From NCBI GenBank assembly GCA_016717595.1, contig JADKFE010000024.1, forward strand, positions 1 through 64,000: 64,000 nucleotides of DNA, in the 5' to 3' direction. The notes beneath the pieces were generated by a model. It was not told the DNA's origin. It made no database searches and saw only the letters and a list, made by a program, of their open reading frames with translations. The stretch comes from Deltaproteobacteria bacterium. Lineage in GTDB: Bacteria > Myxococcota_A > UBA796 > CAJQPC01. A program made the position numbers and the translations under genes. Of the stretch, positions 1-8,364 are shown piece after piece (within the stretch, counting starts at the first letter, position 1; every line of letters begins with the position of its first letter).

Positions 1-656
1 TACACGATGAACACGATCTGCATGGCGGTGGGCTGCTGGGCGAGCAGGCTCCACCAGATCGCCACCACCCCCGTGGCCACGGCCGCCCACAGCACGCCGA
101 GGCCGATCAGCCACTTGCGCACCCGCGCCGCGTCGTCGCCGCCCAGAGAGGCCCGCAGGCCCTTGAGGTGGCGCACAATCAGGATGATGTGCACCACCAA
201 GAACACCGCGAGGCCGATGAGGAAGCTGTTCTTCTGCAAGAAGCCGGGCTCGGGGGGCACGCCGCCCACGGGCGCCTCGGGCACACCTACGATCATCGGC
301 ACCAACACCAAAAAGATGTCGCCCACCAACGAGAGCGCGATCGCCGCCTGGAGCAAGGCCCGATCGCGCCGGGACACGGCGGCCTGGCCGATGAACAGGG
401 TGATCGCCACGAAGCCCGCCGTGCGCAGCACCCGCGCGATGCCCGCGTAGTCGGGGCCACGAAACCACTCCCACCAGCAGCCCGTCGCCGCCGCCGTGGA
501 GCAGGTGGTGTCGCCGGGGCTCGCCGTGAGCAGGTCGTTGAGGCCCGAGCCTGTGAACGTGCCGGTGAGCCACCCCAAGGCGATCCCCATCAGCAGGACC
601 AAGGCGGCGGTTTTACGAAGAACTTGCTGTCCGGTCGGCTCCCCCCAGATCGGCAT
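1..656 (-). CDS. YhhN-like (TMEM86/lysoplasmalogenase-type) membrane protein, 3' end cut by window edge
   Basis: An open minus-strand frame runs from an ATG at 656 off the left edge, giving at least 218 residues. An AGGAG Shine-Dalgarno lies five bases upstream of the ATG. Several hydrophobic helices are visible: one at about residues 15-35, then ALSLVGDIFLVLVP, FLIGLAVFLVVHIILIV and a C-terminal stretch. The pattern S-L-x-G-D-I-F-L followed by a G-L-A-x-F-x-x-x-H-I helix resembles YhhN/TMEM86 proteins, whose animal members hydrolyse the vinyl-ether bond of lysoplasmalogens. This would be an inner-membrane protein. It lies 8 bases after the secreted protein gene on the same strand, so the two are probably co-transcribed. 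Family assignment is moderate; bacterial YhhN function is poorly known. Confidence 0.6.
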   Translation of the reverse strand, partial: MPIWGEPTGQQVLRKTAALVLLMGIALGWLTGTFTGSGLNDLLTASPGDTTCSTAAATGCWWEWFRGPDYAGIARVLRTAGFVAITLFIGQAAVSRRDRALLQAAIALSLVGDIFLVLVPMIVGVPEAPVGGVPPEPGFLQKNSFLIGLAVFLVVHIILIVRHLKGLRASLGGDDAARVRKWLIGLGVLWAAVATGVVAIWWSLLAQQPTAMQIVFIV

Positions 657-664
657 CGGGGCTC

Positions 665-1183
665 CTAAGGTGTTGGCGGCTCAGGCGGGCTCGGCGGCGT
701 CGGGATCGGCGGCGGGGGCCCAGTCAACAAGGGCTCAGGGGTGATCTCGGCGTGGCGCTTGATGACCAAGGGCCGCACCTCCACCGACCGGACGACGCTC
801 AAGCCGTTCGGCGCGGTGAAGCGAACATCATAGACCCCCGCGGGCAGATCGTGGATCACCGCCGTCGTCAGCGGACCCACACGCCCCAGCTTCACCCCGG
901 CGATCTCGACGTCGGTGAAGGCGTTTGTGGAGTTGACGAGCTTGAGATCGCCCGGGCCCGCAGGCGGCGGCGCGTCACCTTCAGCGGGCAAGGCGCGCGC
1001 GGGGCTCACCCCATCGACGGCCTCCGCGGCGATGTACACCTCCCGAAAGCCCTCTAGGCGGCCTTTGGTGAGCGTGGGGTTGGGGGCGTAGGGGCCGAAG
1101 CCCCCGCGCTCTTCAGCGTGAGCGGCGGGGGCGGCGAGGCCCAGCGTGAGGACGGCGAGCAGGGCGAGGGGGACGCGGGACAT
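665..1183 (-). CDS. secreted proline-tailed hypothetical protein
   Basis: The 172-residue product starts with a clear signal peptide (hydrophobic LALLAVLTLGLAAPAAHA, probable cleavage after AHA). The body has short beta-type stretches, including DLPAGVYDVRFTAPNGLSVVRSVEV, which resembles PEGA-like surface modules that decorate periplasmic or outer-surface proteins. The C terminus is a Pro-rich tail (PPPPIPTPPSPPEPPTP) suited to spanning or anchoring in the wall. It sits between a frameshifted lipoprotein gene upstream and the YhhN-like gene downstream, all on one strand with small gaps. I do not recognise a catalytic motif, so function is unknown; export is well supported. Confidence 0.7.
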   Translation of the reverse strand: MSRVPLALLAVLTLGLAAPAAHAEERGGFGPYAPNPTLTKGRLEGFREVYIAAEAVDGVSPARALPAEGDAPPPAGPGDLKLVNSTNAFTDVEIAGVKLGRVGPLTTAVIHDLPAGVYDVRFTAPNGLSVVRSVEVRPLVIKRHAEITPEPLLTGPPPPIPTPPSPPEPPTP

Positions 1184-1204
1184 GCGGGGCTCCGGCGGGA
1201 GGGA

Positions 1205-2166
1205 TCAGGGCTCCACCCGTGCGAGACCAGTGTAGCTGGTGAGCGTCTTGCTAAGGTCGTAGGTGTTTCCGTTGTCAAAGGTCGCGGTGTGCGACTCGGT
1301 GACGAGGCCGATCCCCGCGACGTAGACCTGATCGATGTAGCCCTCACGCACGAAGGCCCCGGTGCCCAAGAACCCGGCGTAGGTGATGGTGTAGGTGTTC
1401 GTGAGGCGGTAGCCGGGCACCTCCACCCCGTCGAGCACCACGGTGACCTCGTTGAGCTCGACGTAGGTGCCCTTGCTGTTCATCTCGAAGGGGATGTCGG
1501 TGCCGCCGCTCTCGCCGGGTCACCCTTCATGGTGATGGTGAGCGTGTAGTCATACGACCACGAGCCCACGCCGCCGATGAAGGCCTCATCGGGCAGGTAC
1601 ATGCGCTGCACGCTGTGGGTCCCGGCGAAGGTGCCCGTGGCGCTGCCGCCGGCGCCCAGGTACGCCACCTCCCAATAATCGACGAAGAGGCCCTCCTGGC
1701 CGCCGACGTCGCAGCCGACGTCTTGGTAGCCCGCCCAGCCCGAGCCATCGGCGAGCACCATGTCCGTGGTGAACCGGAACAGGCCTGAAGCGGCGATCTC
1801 GCCCTCGCCGGTCTGGAACTCGGTGCCGGTCTGCCCGTTGTAGACGATGTCGTAGCTGCGGCTCCAGCCGAAGATGTCCACCGGGTCCCAGAAGTTGCCG
1901 CAGGAGCCGGGCCAGCCTTCAGCCTCGCTGTCTTCAGTGTCGTCGCCGCCGCTGTCGTCGATCACCGTGGAGTCATCGGCGGTGGAGTCGTCGCCGCCAG
2001 AGGAGTCGTCGCCGGAGGAGTCGTCGCCGCCGCCGGAGTCGGTGGGGGCGCCGGTGTCCGTCGCGCTGTCGTCGTCGGCGCCGTAGAGATCTTTGCCTTG
2101 GTTGATCGAGCCGGTGCAGGCGCCGAGGATCAGGGTGAGCACGAGGAGAGGGCGGGTGGGTGACAT
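1205..2166 (-). CDS. D/S-rich lipoprotein, reading frame broken by a probable 1-base deletion near 1518
   Basis: The N-terminal part (from 2166, 228 residues) has a lipoprotein signal with lipobox LILGAC, then an Asp/Ser/Thr/Gly-rich linker at about residues 28-85 and a beta-rich domain. At about 1516-1520 the frame closes after YTLTITMKGD. Adding one C to the CCGG tract joins it exactly to the next frame (GESGGTDIPFEMNSKG), which continues to 1205 as a further beta-rich stretch ending LTSYTGLARVEP. The two halves therefore encode one exported lipoprotein of about 320 residues. No enzyme motif is seen. The break may be a sequencing indel or a true recent mutation. The linker type recurs in several lipoproteins of this window. 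Confidence 0.65.
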
Positions 2167-2274
2167 AGGACTCCTGGTCGCCGCGGGGCCTGAGGGGGCT
2201 TCTGCGGCAAAGCGCAGCCATGTACCATCTCCGGTGGCGGGTCCGCAACCGCCGCCCCGTCAAAGGAGTCTCGG

Positions 2275-3516
2275 GTGACATCACCGCAGGTCGAGCTGCT
2301 CATCGTCGGCATGGAGGAGCTGCACACGATGGACCCCGCCCGGGGTGAGGGCCCCACGGGCCGCATCCTGGACGCCGCCGTGGGCTTCACCGGCGGTCGG
2401 GTGAGCTACCTCGGCCCCGCGGCCACGGCGCCTGAGGCCGCCCGCCGCGTCAGCGCCCCGGGCACCATCGGCCTGCCCGGCCTCATCGACTGCCACACCC
2501 ACAGCCTCTACGCCGGAGATCGCGCCGCCGAGTTCCGCCGCCGCCTCAACGGCGAGCCCTACACGTCGATCTTAGAGTCCGGCGGCGGCATCCTCTCCAC
2601 CGTTCGCGCCACCCGCGCCGCCAGCGACGAGACCCTCGCCGAGCGCCTGCACGCCCGGCTCAGCGCCATGCTGCGCCAAGGGGTCACCACGGTGGAGGTC
2701 AAGACCGGCTACGCCTTGGACGAGGAGCACGAGCTGCGCTGCCTGCGCCTGCTCCGTGAGGGCCCCTGGCCCCAGCGCGTCGTGCCCACGTACTTGGGCG
2801 CCCACGCCATCCCCGCTGAGTTTCGCCAAGACCGCGAGGCCTACGTCCAGCTCATGCTCCAGCGTGTGCTGCCCCAGGCCGCCGAGCTCGCTGAGGCCGT
2901 CGATGTGTACTGCGACCGCGGCGCCTTCACCCTGGAGGAGACCCGCCGCGTCTTAGAGGCCGGCATGTCCCGGGGCCTCGTGGGCAGGGTTCACGCCGAG
3001 CAGGTCGATTACACCGGCGCCGCCGCCTTGGCCGCGTCCTTGGGCTGCGCCTCGGCGGACCACCTGGAGCGCATCGACGCCGCGGGCATCGCCGCCATGG
3101 CCAAGGCCGGCACCATCGGCGGCATGTTGCCCACAGCCATGCTCTACATGAGAGACACCGCCCCGCCCGCGCGCCAGATGATCGAGGCCGGCGTGCGCCT
3201 CGCCGTGGCCACAGACTACAACCCCGGCAGCGCGCCCTGCCCCGATCTGTGGACCGCCGCTACCTTGTCCTGCCTGCTCATGGGGCTCACCGTGGAGGAG
3301 GCGCTCTTGGGCGTCACCCGCCACGCGGGCCTGGCGCTCGGTCGGCCAGAGCTTGGGTGGCTGACGGTGGGCGGGCCGGGTGACCTCTGCCTGATGCGGC
3401 CGCCGGTCGGGGCGCCAGCGCGGGCCGAGACCTTGGTGCAGCACATGGGCGGCCACCGCGCGGCGATGGTGGTGCGGGAGGGGCGGGTGGTGGTGGAGGT
3501 GGTGAGCGGGTGGTGA
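2275..3516 (+). CDS. hutI: imidazolonepropionase
   Basis: HutI hydrolyses 4-imidazolone-5-propanoate to N-formimidoyl-L-glutamate, the third step of histidine degradation, in the cytosol. The 413-residue product has the normal family length and family motifs: GLIDCHTHSLYAGDR with the metal-binding His74 and His76, SGGGILSTVRATR, VEVKTGYALD, TYLGAHAIP, the HAEQ segment, the SADHLE segment and ATDYNPGSAP near the end. The start is a GTG at 2275, with AAAGGAG six bases upstream. It is divergent from the D-rich lipoprotein. No other hut genes (hutH, hutU, hutG) lie within the window, so the pathway must be completed elsewhere. Confidence 0.95.
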   Translation: MTSPQVELLIVGMEELHTMDPARGEGPTGRILDAAVGFTGGRVSYLGPAATAPEAARRVSAPGTIGLPGLIDCHTHSLYAGDRAAEFRRRLNGEPYTSILESGGGILSTVRATRAASDETLAERLHARLSAMLRQGVTTVEVKTGYALDEEHELRCLRLLREGPWPQRVVPTYLGAHAIPAEFRQDREAYVQLMLQRVLPQAAELAEAVDVYCDRGAFTLEETRRVLEAGMSRGLVGRVHAEQVDYTGAAALAASLGCASADHLERIDAAGIAAMAKAGTIGGMLPTAMLYMRDTAPPARQMIEAGVRLAVATDYNPGSAPCPDLWTAATLSCLLMGLTVEEALLGVTRHAGLALGRPELGWLTVGGPGDLCLMRPPVGAPARAETLVQHMGGHRAAMVVREGRVVVEVVSGW

Positions 3517-3522
3517 GGGGGC

Positions 3523-4389
3523 TTAGGGGATGTCGTAGTCCATGAAGGCGACAGACTCCGAGGCCGTGAGCGCGACCCTCCCTAAGGTGTCGTCTTCGAT
3601 GAGAGTGAACGTCTCCCGATCTACGCTGACGCGGTAGATCGATGGGAGATCCGAGAGGCCAAGCGCGCTGAGGTCGACGTTGAGCTGCCCGTCGTCGGGG
3701 GTGATGCAGGTCGTGAAGATGTGCCCCTCGTCAAACCGCTGCTGAACCGAGAAGACGAGGCGACTGGCCAAGGTGGGGGTGTTCAACGGGATCTCACCGC
3801 GCCCGGTCAGCGCGATGTTCTGGAGCGCGTGCATGATCGCCGAGACGTCCTCAAATGGCTCCACGAGGGTCACGGTCTCGGGATGGTCCGCCCATCCAAA
3901 TGACGTGCCAGGCACACCCAGCGCGGCGGGCGCGTCAACCTGCTTCTCTGCGTCCCATTCGTAGAGAATCGTCTCTTCATCAAACTTCAGGCGGGCGAGG
4001 TCAATGGTGGCGTCCCCAATGTTCGCGTAGACCGTCTGCCCAACATCGACGTTTGTGGGCCAAGGGACGAGGTCGGCCGTGGGGATTGTGTAGCAGGCCG
4101 TCGCCGAGCCCAAGTACTGATCTACGGGAAAATACGGCGTCGTGTAGAACGAGGCCCCCGCGTAGAACGGGATCTCAGGGACCTCGGCGCTCACGCCAGC
4201 GTCGATGGTCAGCTCGGCCCGGTGGGTGAGCTGGAGGTAGCCATCGAGCGCCGCCGGCCCCGCGGCGATTGGCGGCACCAGATCTACCTCGGGGGTGGCG
4301 GAGTCCACCACGGCGTCTTTTCCGGCGCAGGCGAAGACCAGGGACATCGGCAGCATCCAACCCACCCGTACGAACAGAGCGTTGACCAT
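3523..4389 (-). CDS. hypothetical lipoprotein
   Basis: The start is placed at the ATG at 4389, because it gives a proper lipoprotein signal (positively charged start, hydrophobic stretch, lipobox LVFAC) and follows a GAGGT ribosome site. The open frame extends further upstream, but that part has no signal-like character. The mature protein is about 265 residues with mixed beta structure and no catalytic motif I recognise. Segments such as DGYLQLTHRAELTIDAG and YRVSVDRETFTLIEDD suggest a beta-rich periplasmic or surface domain. It is convergent with hutI (6-base gap). It lacks the long Asp-rich linker of its neighbours. Confidence 0.7.
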   Translation of the reverse strand: MVNALFVRVGWMLPMSLVFACAGKDAVVDSATPEVDLVPPIAAGPAALDGYLQLTHRAELTIDAGVSAEVPEIPFYAGASFYTTPYFPVDQYLGSATACYTIPTADLVPWPTNVDVGQTVYANIGDATIDLARLKFDEETILYEWDAEKQVDAPAALGVPGTSFGWADHPETVTLVEPFEDVSAIMHALQNIALTGRGEIPLNTPTLASRLVFSVQQRFDEGHIFTTCITPDDGQLNVDLSALGLSDLPSIYRVSVDRETFTLIEDDTLGRVALTASESVAFMDYDIP

Positions 4390-4554
4390 CACGACCTCGA
4401 CCGGGGAAGGGGTTGACCTTAGGTGACACGGGATGATTATGGCGCTGACGGGCTCTGCGCCGCCACCCCCCGCCGAATCCGCGCATCTCTCCCCTCCGCC
4501 ATCCCCCGCCGCAGCGCCTGGAGACACACGACGTCCCGCGCCTGCTCCCCACCC

Positions 4555-5985
4555 TCACACGCCCCCGGGCTCCCCGGCGGCGGTGCTGAGGTAACAACGC
4601 AGGGCCCGCGCCCCATCCGGCAGCGGGTTCGGCGGAGGTCGCCACGACGCCACAGGCGACAGCGCCGAGGGCAGCGCCCCCAAGGTGAGCGCCCAGGCCA
4701 AGGCCCACGCGCCGAGCACCGCGAGGAGCCCACGCCGGTCGGGCACCACAGGCACCACCGCCGGAGCCGCCCCTTGCCCCAAAGCCGCCAGCCCCAGGCC
4801 CAGCCACAACGGCAGCACCACGCCCACCTGCCCCATAAAGCGGTCGCTGCCCTGCTGAATCGTGAGCGCGCCCTGCAGGGCCACCAAGAACGGCGCGCTG
4901 GTGAGCGCCAAGGCCACGATCATCGGCCAGCGCCGCCACAGGCTCCACACCCCCAGGCCCAAGGCGCCCAAGGCCAGGGGCGCCCAGGTCCGGGCGCGCT
5001 CGGCGGCGACGGCGGAGGTGGGGCCCAAGGTCTCGATCGGCGGGATCAGCGCGCTCTGGGCCTTGAAGTGAAGGAGGGTGTTGGGCACATCGGTGAGGGA
5101 CGTGCGGCCCCAGATGTAGCGGGAGCTGTACTGCCAGGGCGGGGCGAAGCGGGGGTCATCGTGGCCCAGCTCATGCAAACGCTGGCGCACGTCGGCCTGC
5201 TCCTCCAAGGAGCCCGTGCGCTCGTGGTAGGCCCAGGGGCCCAAGCTCCAGGCCAAGGCCAGGGGCGCGAGCAGGGCGGCGAGGCGCAGGGGCGCGGACC
5301 AGGCCGGGCGCCACGGCCCAAGGAGCAGGCCCAGGCCGGCGACGCCTAGGCCCGGCAAGGCCCAGATCAGGCCACGAAGCTCAACGAGCAGGCACAGGCC
5401 GAGGCCGATCCCCGCGCCCAACAGGGTGCGGGCCTTGGGCCAGCGCGCCGCCGCCGTCGCCAAGGCCATGCCCCAGGCGAAGAGGGCCGTGGCCTCGGGG
5501 TAAAACGAGACCGTGCGGCTGAGCAACAGCACCGGGGGCACCGCGCCGATGAACGCCGAGGCCGCCAAGCCCGCCACCCGCCCGTGCAGAGCCCGGCCCC
5601 AGAGGTAGAGCGCTGAGGCCAAGGCCCCGCCGGAGATCGTCGCGCCCCAGAGGATGGCGTCCGCCACGCCCACACGCCGGGCCAAGGGCGCGAGCAGCTC
5701 GGCGGTGAGCCGGGCGCGGTGGGCGGGGTAACGGGCGGCGTCCCCCTCGGCGACGGTGGCCACGGCCGCGCACCAGTCGCCGAAGTCCGAGGTGGCGAGC
5801 TGGCCCCCGGCGGAGGCGAAGCCCGCGAGCCAGGTGCTCTGCAGAGCGCCCGAGACGAGGCCCGCCCCGATCAATAGCGGCAGGTCAATCGACCAGCGCC
5901 AAGCGTCCTCTTCGCCCCGCGCCGTGGGCAAGGCCCGCAGCGCGAGCACGAAGCCGAGGAGCAGGGCGACGGAGACGGGGGACAT
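4555..5985 (-). CDS. polytopic GT-C-like membrane protein
   Basis: The 476-residue product has about ten hydrophobic helices spread over its whole length and a short soluble tail. The first loop after helix two (about residues 50-90) carries conserved-looking acidic residues, as in GT-C glycosyltransferases of the Pmt/ArnT type that transfer sugars from lipid carriers on the periplasmic face. The substrate cannot be inferred. The protein resembles in general layout the membrane proteins at 18102-22250 and 53831-55664 of this window. A 165-base gap separates it from the downstream lipoprotein. A plain O-antigen ligase-like or YfhO-like protein is the alternative. Confidence 0.6.
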   Translation of the reverse strand: MSPVSVALLLGFVLALRALPTARGEEDAWRWSIDLPLLIGAGLVSGALQSTWLAGFASAGGQLATSDFGDWCAAVATVAEGDAARYPAHRARLTAELLAPLARRVGVADAILWGATISGGALASALYLWGRALHGRVAGLAASAFIGAVPPVLLLSRTVSFYPEATALFAWGMALATAAARWPKARTLLGAGIGLGLCLLVELRGLIWALPGLGVAGLGLLLGPWRPAWSAPLRLAALLAPLALAWSLGPWAYHERTGSLEEQADVRQRLHELGHDDPRFAPPWQYSSRYIWGRTSLTDVPNTLLHFKAQSALIPPIETLGPTSAVAAERARTWAPLALGALGLGVWSLWRRWPMIVALALTSAPFLVALQGALTIQQGSDRFMGQVGVVLPLWLGLGLAALGQGAAPAVVPVVPDRRGLLAVLGAWALAWALTLGALPSALSPVASWRPPPNPLPDGARALRCYLSTAAGEPGGV

Positions 5986-6011
5986 GGCCCGAGTCTACAC
6001 CGGGAGGCGCC

Positions 6012-6484
6012 TCAGGGCACAAAACCGACGCTGTCGGTGCGGACGTGGTGGATGTAGCGGGCCTCTGGCTCGGTCTCCATGAACTCACGGACCTTCTGCA
6101 AGAACTCCAGCTCGTCCTCCCAGCCGCCGGGGAGCACGTCCTTGGGCTCCGCCGACTCCAAGATCAGGGTGTTCACCGGGCGCTTGAGGGCGCCCTCGAC
6201 GGCGACGCGAGGGGAGCGGAAGCTGGGGAAGAGCACCCAGTGCTCGGTGAACTGGCCTCGATCGGGGTACGGAAACAGGCCGCGAAGCCTACACGAAGGC
6301 TCGCGCCGAGGGGGCGGCCCGTGCGCGCGGCGCCGAAGCTGGGGCGGGCGCCTTCGTTGGTCATCGCGGGCTCGGCGGCCTCGATGATGAGGTCGTCTCC
6401 GGCCTCTGCCAGGTTCCGCGCGAAGATGTTCATGGTGCCGCCATCAATCTGAAAGGTCGGACGGCTCGAGATGAATGGCCACAT
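6012..6484 (-). CDS. conserved-looking hypothetical protein, frame broken by a probable 1-base deletion near 6284
   Basis: The frame starts at 6484 (MWPFISSRPTFQIDGG) and stays convincing up to LGASLRVGF. It then turns into low-quality sequence, while the adjacent frame continues with RGLFPYPDRGQFTEHWVLFP and runs to 6012 (ending RTDSVGFVP). One missing C between the TTC and CGC codons at about 6284-6285 would unite both into a 157-residue cytosolic protein with no signal peptide. The second half is rich in acidic and aromatic residues (EDELEFLQKVREFMETEPEA). I do not recognise the family. The combined protein is well formed, which favours a sequence error over decay. Confidence 0.55.
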
Positions 6485-6691
6485 AGGGGTGCTCCTGGGG
6501 TTGAACGCTCACGACACTCTATGGCCTAAGCTCTCCAAGCTGTGATCGCGGGATGCCCAAAAAGTTGAGAGGGGGGACTGGCGGGGCGCGGAGGCGCCGG
6601 ATCTTCACAGTCCTTTACACACCTTCGGCCTCGTTGGCTTCACGCCGAGGCCCCCGCCGGTTCAGAATGGCGACACCCTGGAGACGATCCT

Positions 6692-8335
6692 ATGAACGCC
6701 CTGCGCCTCACCCCGCTGCTCACCCTGCTCTTCGCCTGCGGAAAAGACGACGGCCCCGCCGACGACAGCGCGCCCGCCGACGACACGCCGACCGACACGG
6801 CGACCGACACGGCGACCGACACCGCCGCCGAGGTCACCCCCTGCCCCGACGGGCTCAGCGAACCGGCGATCTCCACCTCAACGGGCTGCGTCACCGGCCT
6901 CGTCACCGAGGGCCAAGAGCGCTTCTTGGGGGTGCCCTACGCCGCCCCGCCCCTGGGCGCCCTGCGGTTCTTGCCGCCCACGCCGGTGACTCCTTGGGAG
7001 ACGCCTCTGGCGGCCACGTCCTCGGGCCCGATCTGCGTGCAGCACGTCGATAGCTCGCTCACGGACAACAAGAAGGGCGAAGGCGACGAGGACTGCCTCA
7101 CCCTGAACATCCTGCGCCCCGCGGGCGCCGCGGGCCCCTTGCCGATCCTGTTCTTCACCCACGGCGGCGGCTACGCCACGGGCTCAGGCAGCCAGAGCAC
7201 CTACCTCAACGATCCCAACCTGCCCGATCAGGCCATCGTCATCACCCACAACTACCGCCTGGGGCCCCTGGGGTTCTTGGCCCACCCGGCGCTCTCCGCG
7301 GCCCAGGCCGAGGGGGTCTCGGGCAACATGGGGCTCTTGGACACGGTGATGGCCCTTGAGTGGGTGTCTGAGAACGCCGAGGCCTTGGGCGGTGATCCCG
7401 CCCAGGTGCTCATCTTCGGCGAGAGCGCCGGGGGCCTCACCACCTGCGCCTTGTTGATGTCGCCCGACGCCGCGGGGCTGTTCTCCGGGGCGGTGGTGCA
7501 CAGCGCGCCGTGTCTGGGCCTGAACGAGCCTCTGCGCGGCGGCGCCGCCGACCAGGGTGAGCGCTGGGGCGAGACCTTCGCCGAGGCCTTGGGCTGTGAC
7601 GGAGACGACGCCGTGGCCTGTATGCAGAGCGCGCCCATCGAGGACATCGTCACCTACGGCCAGGCGACGGTGCTCATCGGCGAGGGCAAACGGTACGCCC
7701 CGGTGCTCGACGGCGTGCGCCTGCCCGTAGACGGCGCCTTGAGCCTCAAGGACGGCCTCAGCGTGCCCGTCACCTTAGGCGCCAACCAAGACGAGGGCAC
7801 GGTGTTTGTGTTGGGTCTGGGCGTGACCACCGAGGCGATCTATGAGGCGACGGTGCGGGCGCTTGTGCGACCGTTCGGGATCGACGCCGACAAGATCCTC
7901 GCGGCCTACCCCAGCGCTGACTACGGCGACTCCCCCGAGGCGGCCTTCGCCGCGCTCTACGGCGACGCGGTGTTTGTCTGCCCGACGGTGTTTATGGCCG
8001 AGGCCTTGGCGCCCGACCACACCGTGCGGGGGTACCACTTCTCCGCCGCGCCCGCCGCCGCGGGCACCTTCGGGGCCTTTCATGGCTTGGAGCTCGCGTA
8101 TGTCTTCGGCACGGGGTTTGTGGACACCAGCCCCAAAGACGCCGCGCTGGCCCAAGACATGCAAGACGCCTGGGCCACGCTGCTCACCGGGGACGCCGCC
8201 GTGGGCGAGGCCGGGCCCTGGAGCCCGCTTGGGACGGGCTGGGCGCTGTGGGATCGCGACGGGAGCGCCCTCGGCGCCCACCCCAAGGCGGATCTCTGCC
8301 AGCTCTGGGCCGAGGAGGGCCTCAACCCCTGGTGA
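6692..8335 (+). CDS. carboxylesterase type B family lipoprotein
   Basis: The 547-residue product has a lipoprotein signal (lipobox LLFAC at Cys16) and an Asp/Thr-rich linker with DTAT repeats to about residue 47. The rest is a full carboxylesterase/cholinesterase-type alpha/beta hydrolase. The nucleophile lies in GESAGG (Ser245), the acid is Glu368 in NQDEG, and the His is His464 in AFHGLEL. The oxyanion segment THGGGYATGSG and the EDCLTLNILRP motif are also typical. It should act on ester substrates at the outer membrane or cell surface. It precedes the sulfatase-fold lipoprotein gene by 29 bases, so the two are likely one transcript. The natural substrate is unknown. Confidence 0.9.
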   Translation: MNALRLTPLLTLLFACGKDDGPADDSAPADDTPTDTATDTATDTAAEVTPCPDGLSEPAISTSTGCVTGLVTEGQERFLGVPYAAPPLGALRFLPPTPVTPWETPLAATSSGPICVQHVDSSLTDNKKGEGDEDCLTLNILRPAGAAGPLPILFFTHGGGYATGSGSQSTYLNDPNLPDQAIVITHNYRLGPLGFLAHPALSAAQAEGVSGNMGLLDTVMALEWVSENAEALGGDPAQVLIFGESAGGLTTCALLMSPDAAGLFSGAVVHSAPCLGLNEPLRGGAADQGERWGETFAEALGCDGDDAVACMQSAPIEDIVTYGQATVLIGEGKRYAPVLDGVRLPVDGALSLKDGLSVPVTLGANQDEGTVFVLGLGVTTEAIYEATVRALVRPFGIDADKILAAYPSADYGDSPEAAFAALYGDAVFVCPTVFMAEALAPDHTVRGYHFSAAPAAAGTFGAFHGLELAYVFGTGFVDTSPKDAALAQDMQDAWATLLTGDAAVGEAGPWSPLGTGWALWDRDGSALGAHPKADLCQLWAEEGLNPW

Positions 8336-8364
8336 GGCCCGCGGCCCGGGTTACCTCGTTCGGT

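Noticed and set aside
2275..3516. A complete histidine-degradation operon around hutI
   Set aside because: No hutH, hutU or hutG in the neighbouring sequence.
3523..4527. Longer start at 4527 for the lipoprotein at 3523-4389
   Set aside because: The extra 46 residues are Gly/Ala-rich without signal character; the internal ATG has lipobox and ribosome site.
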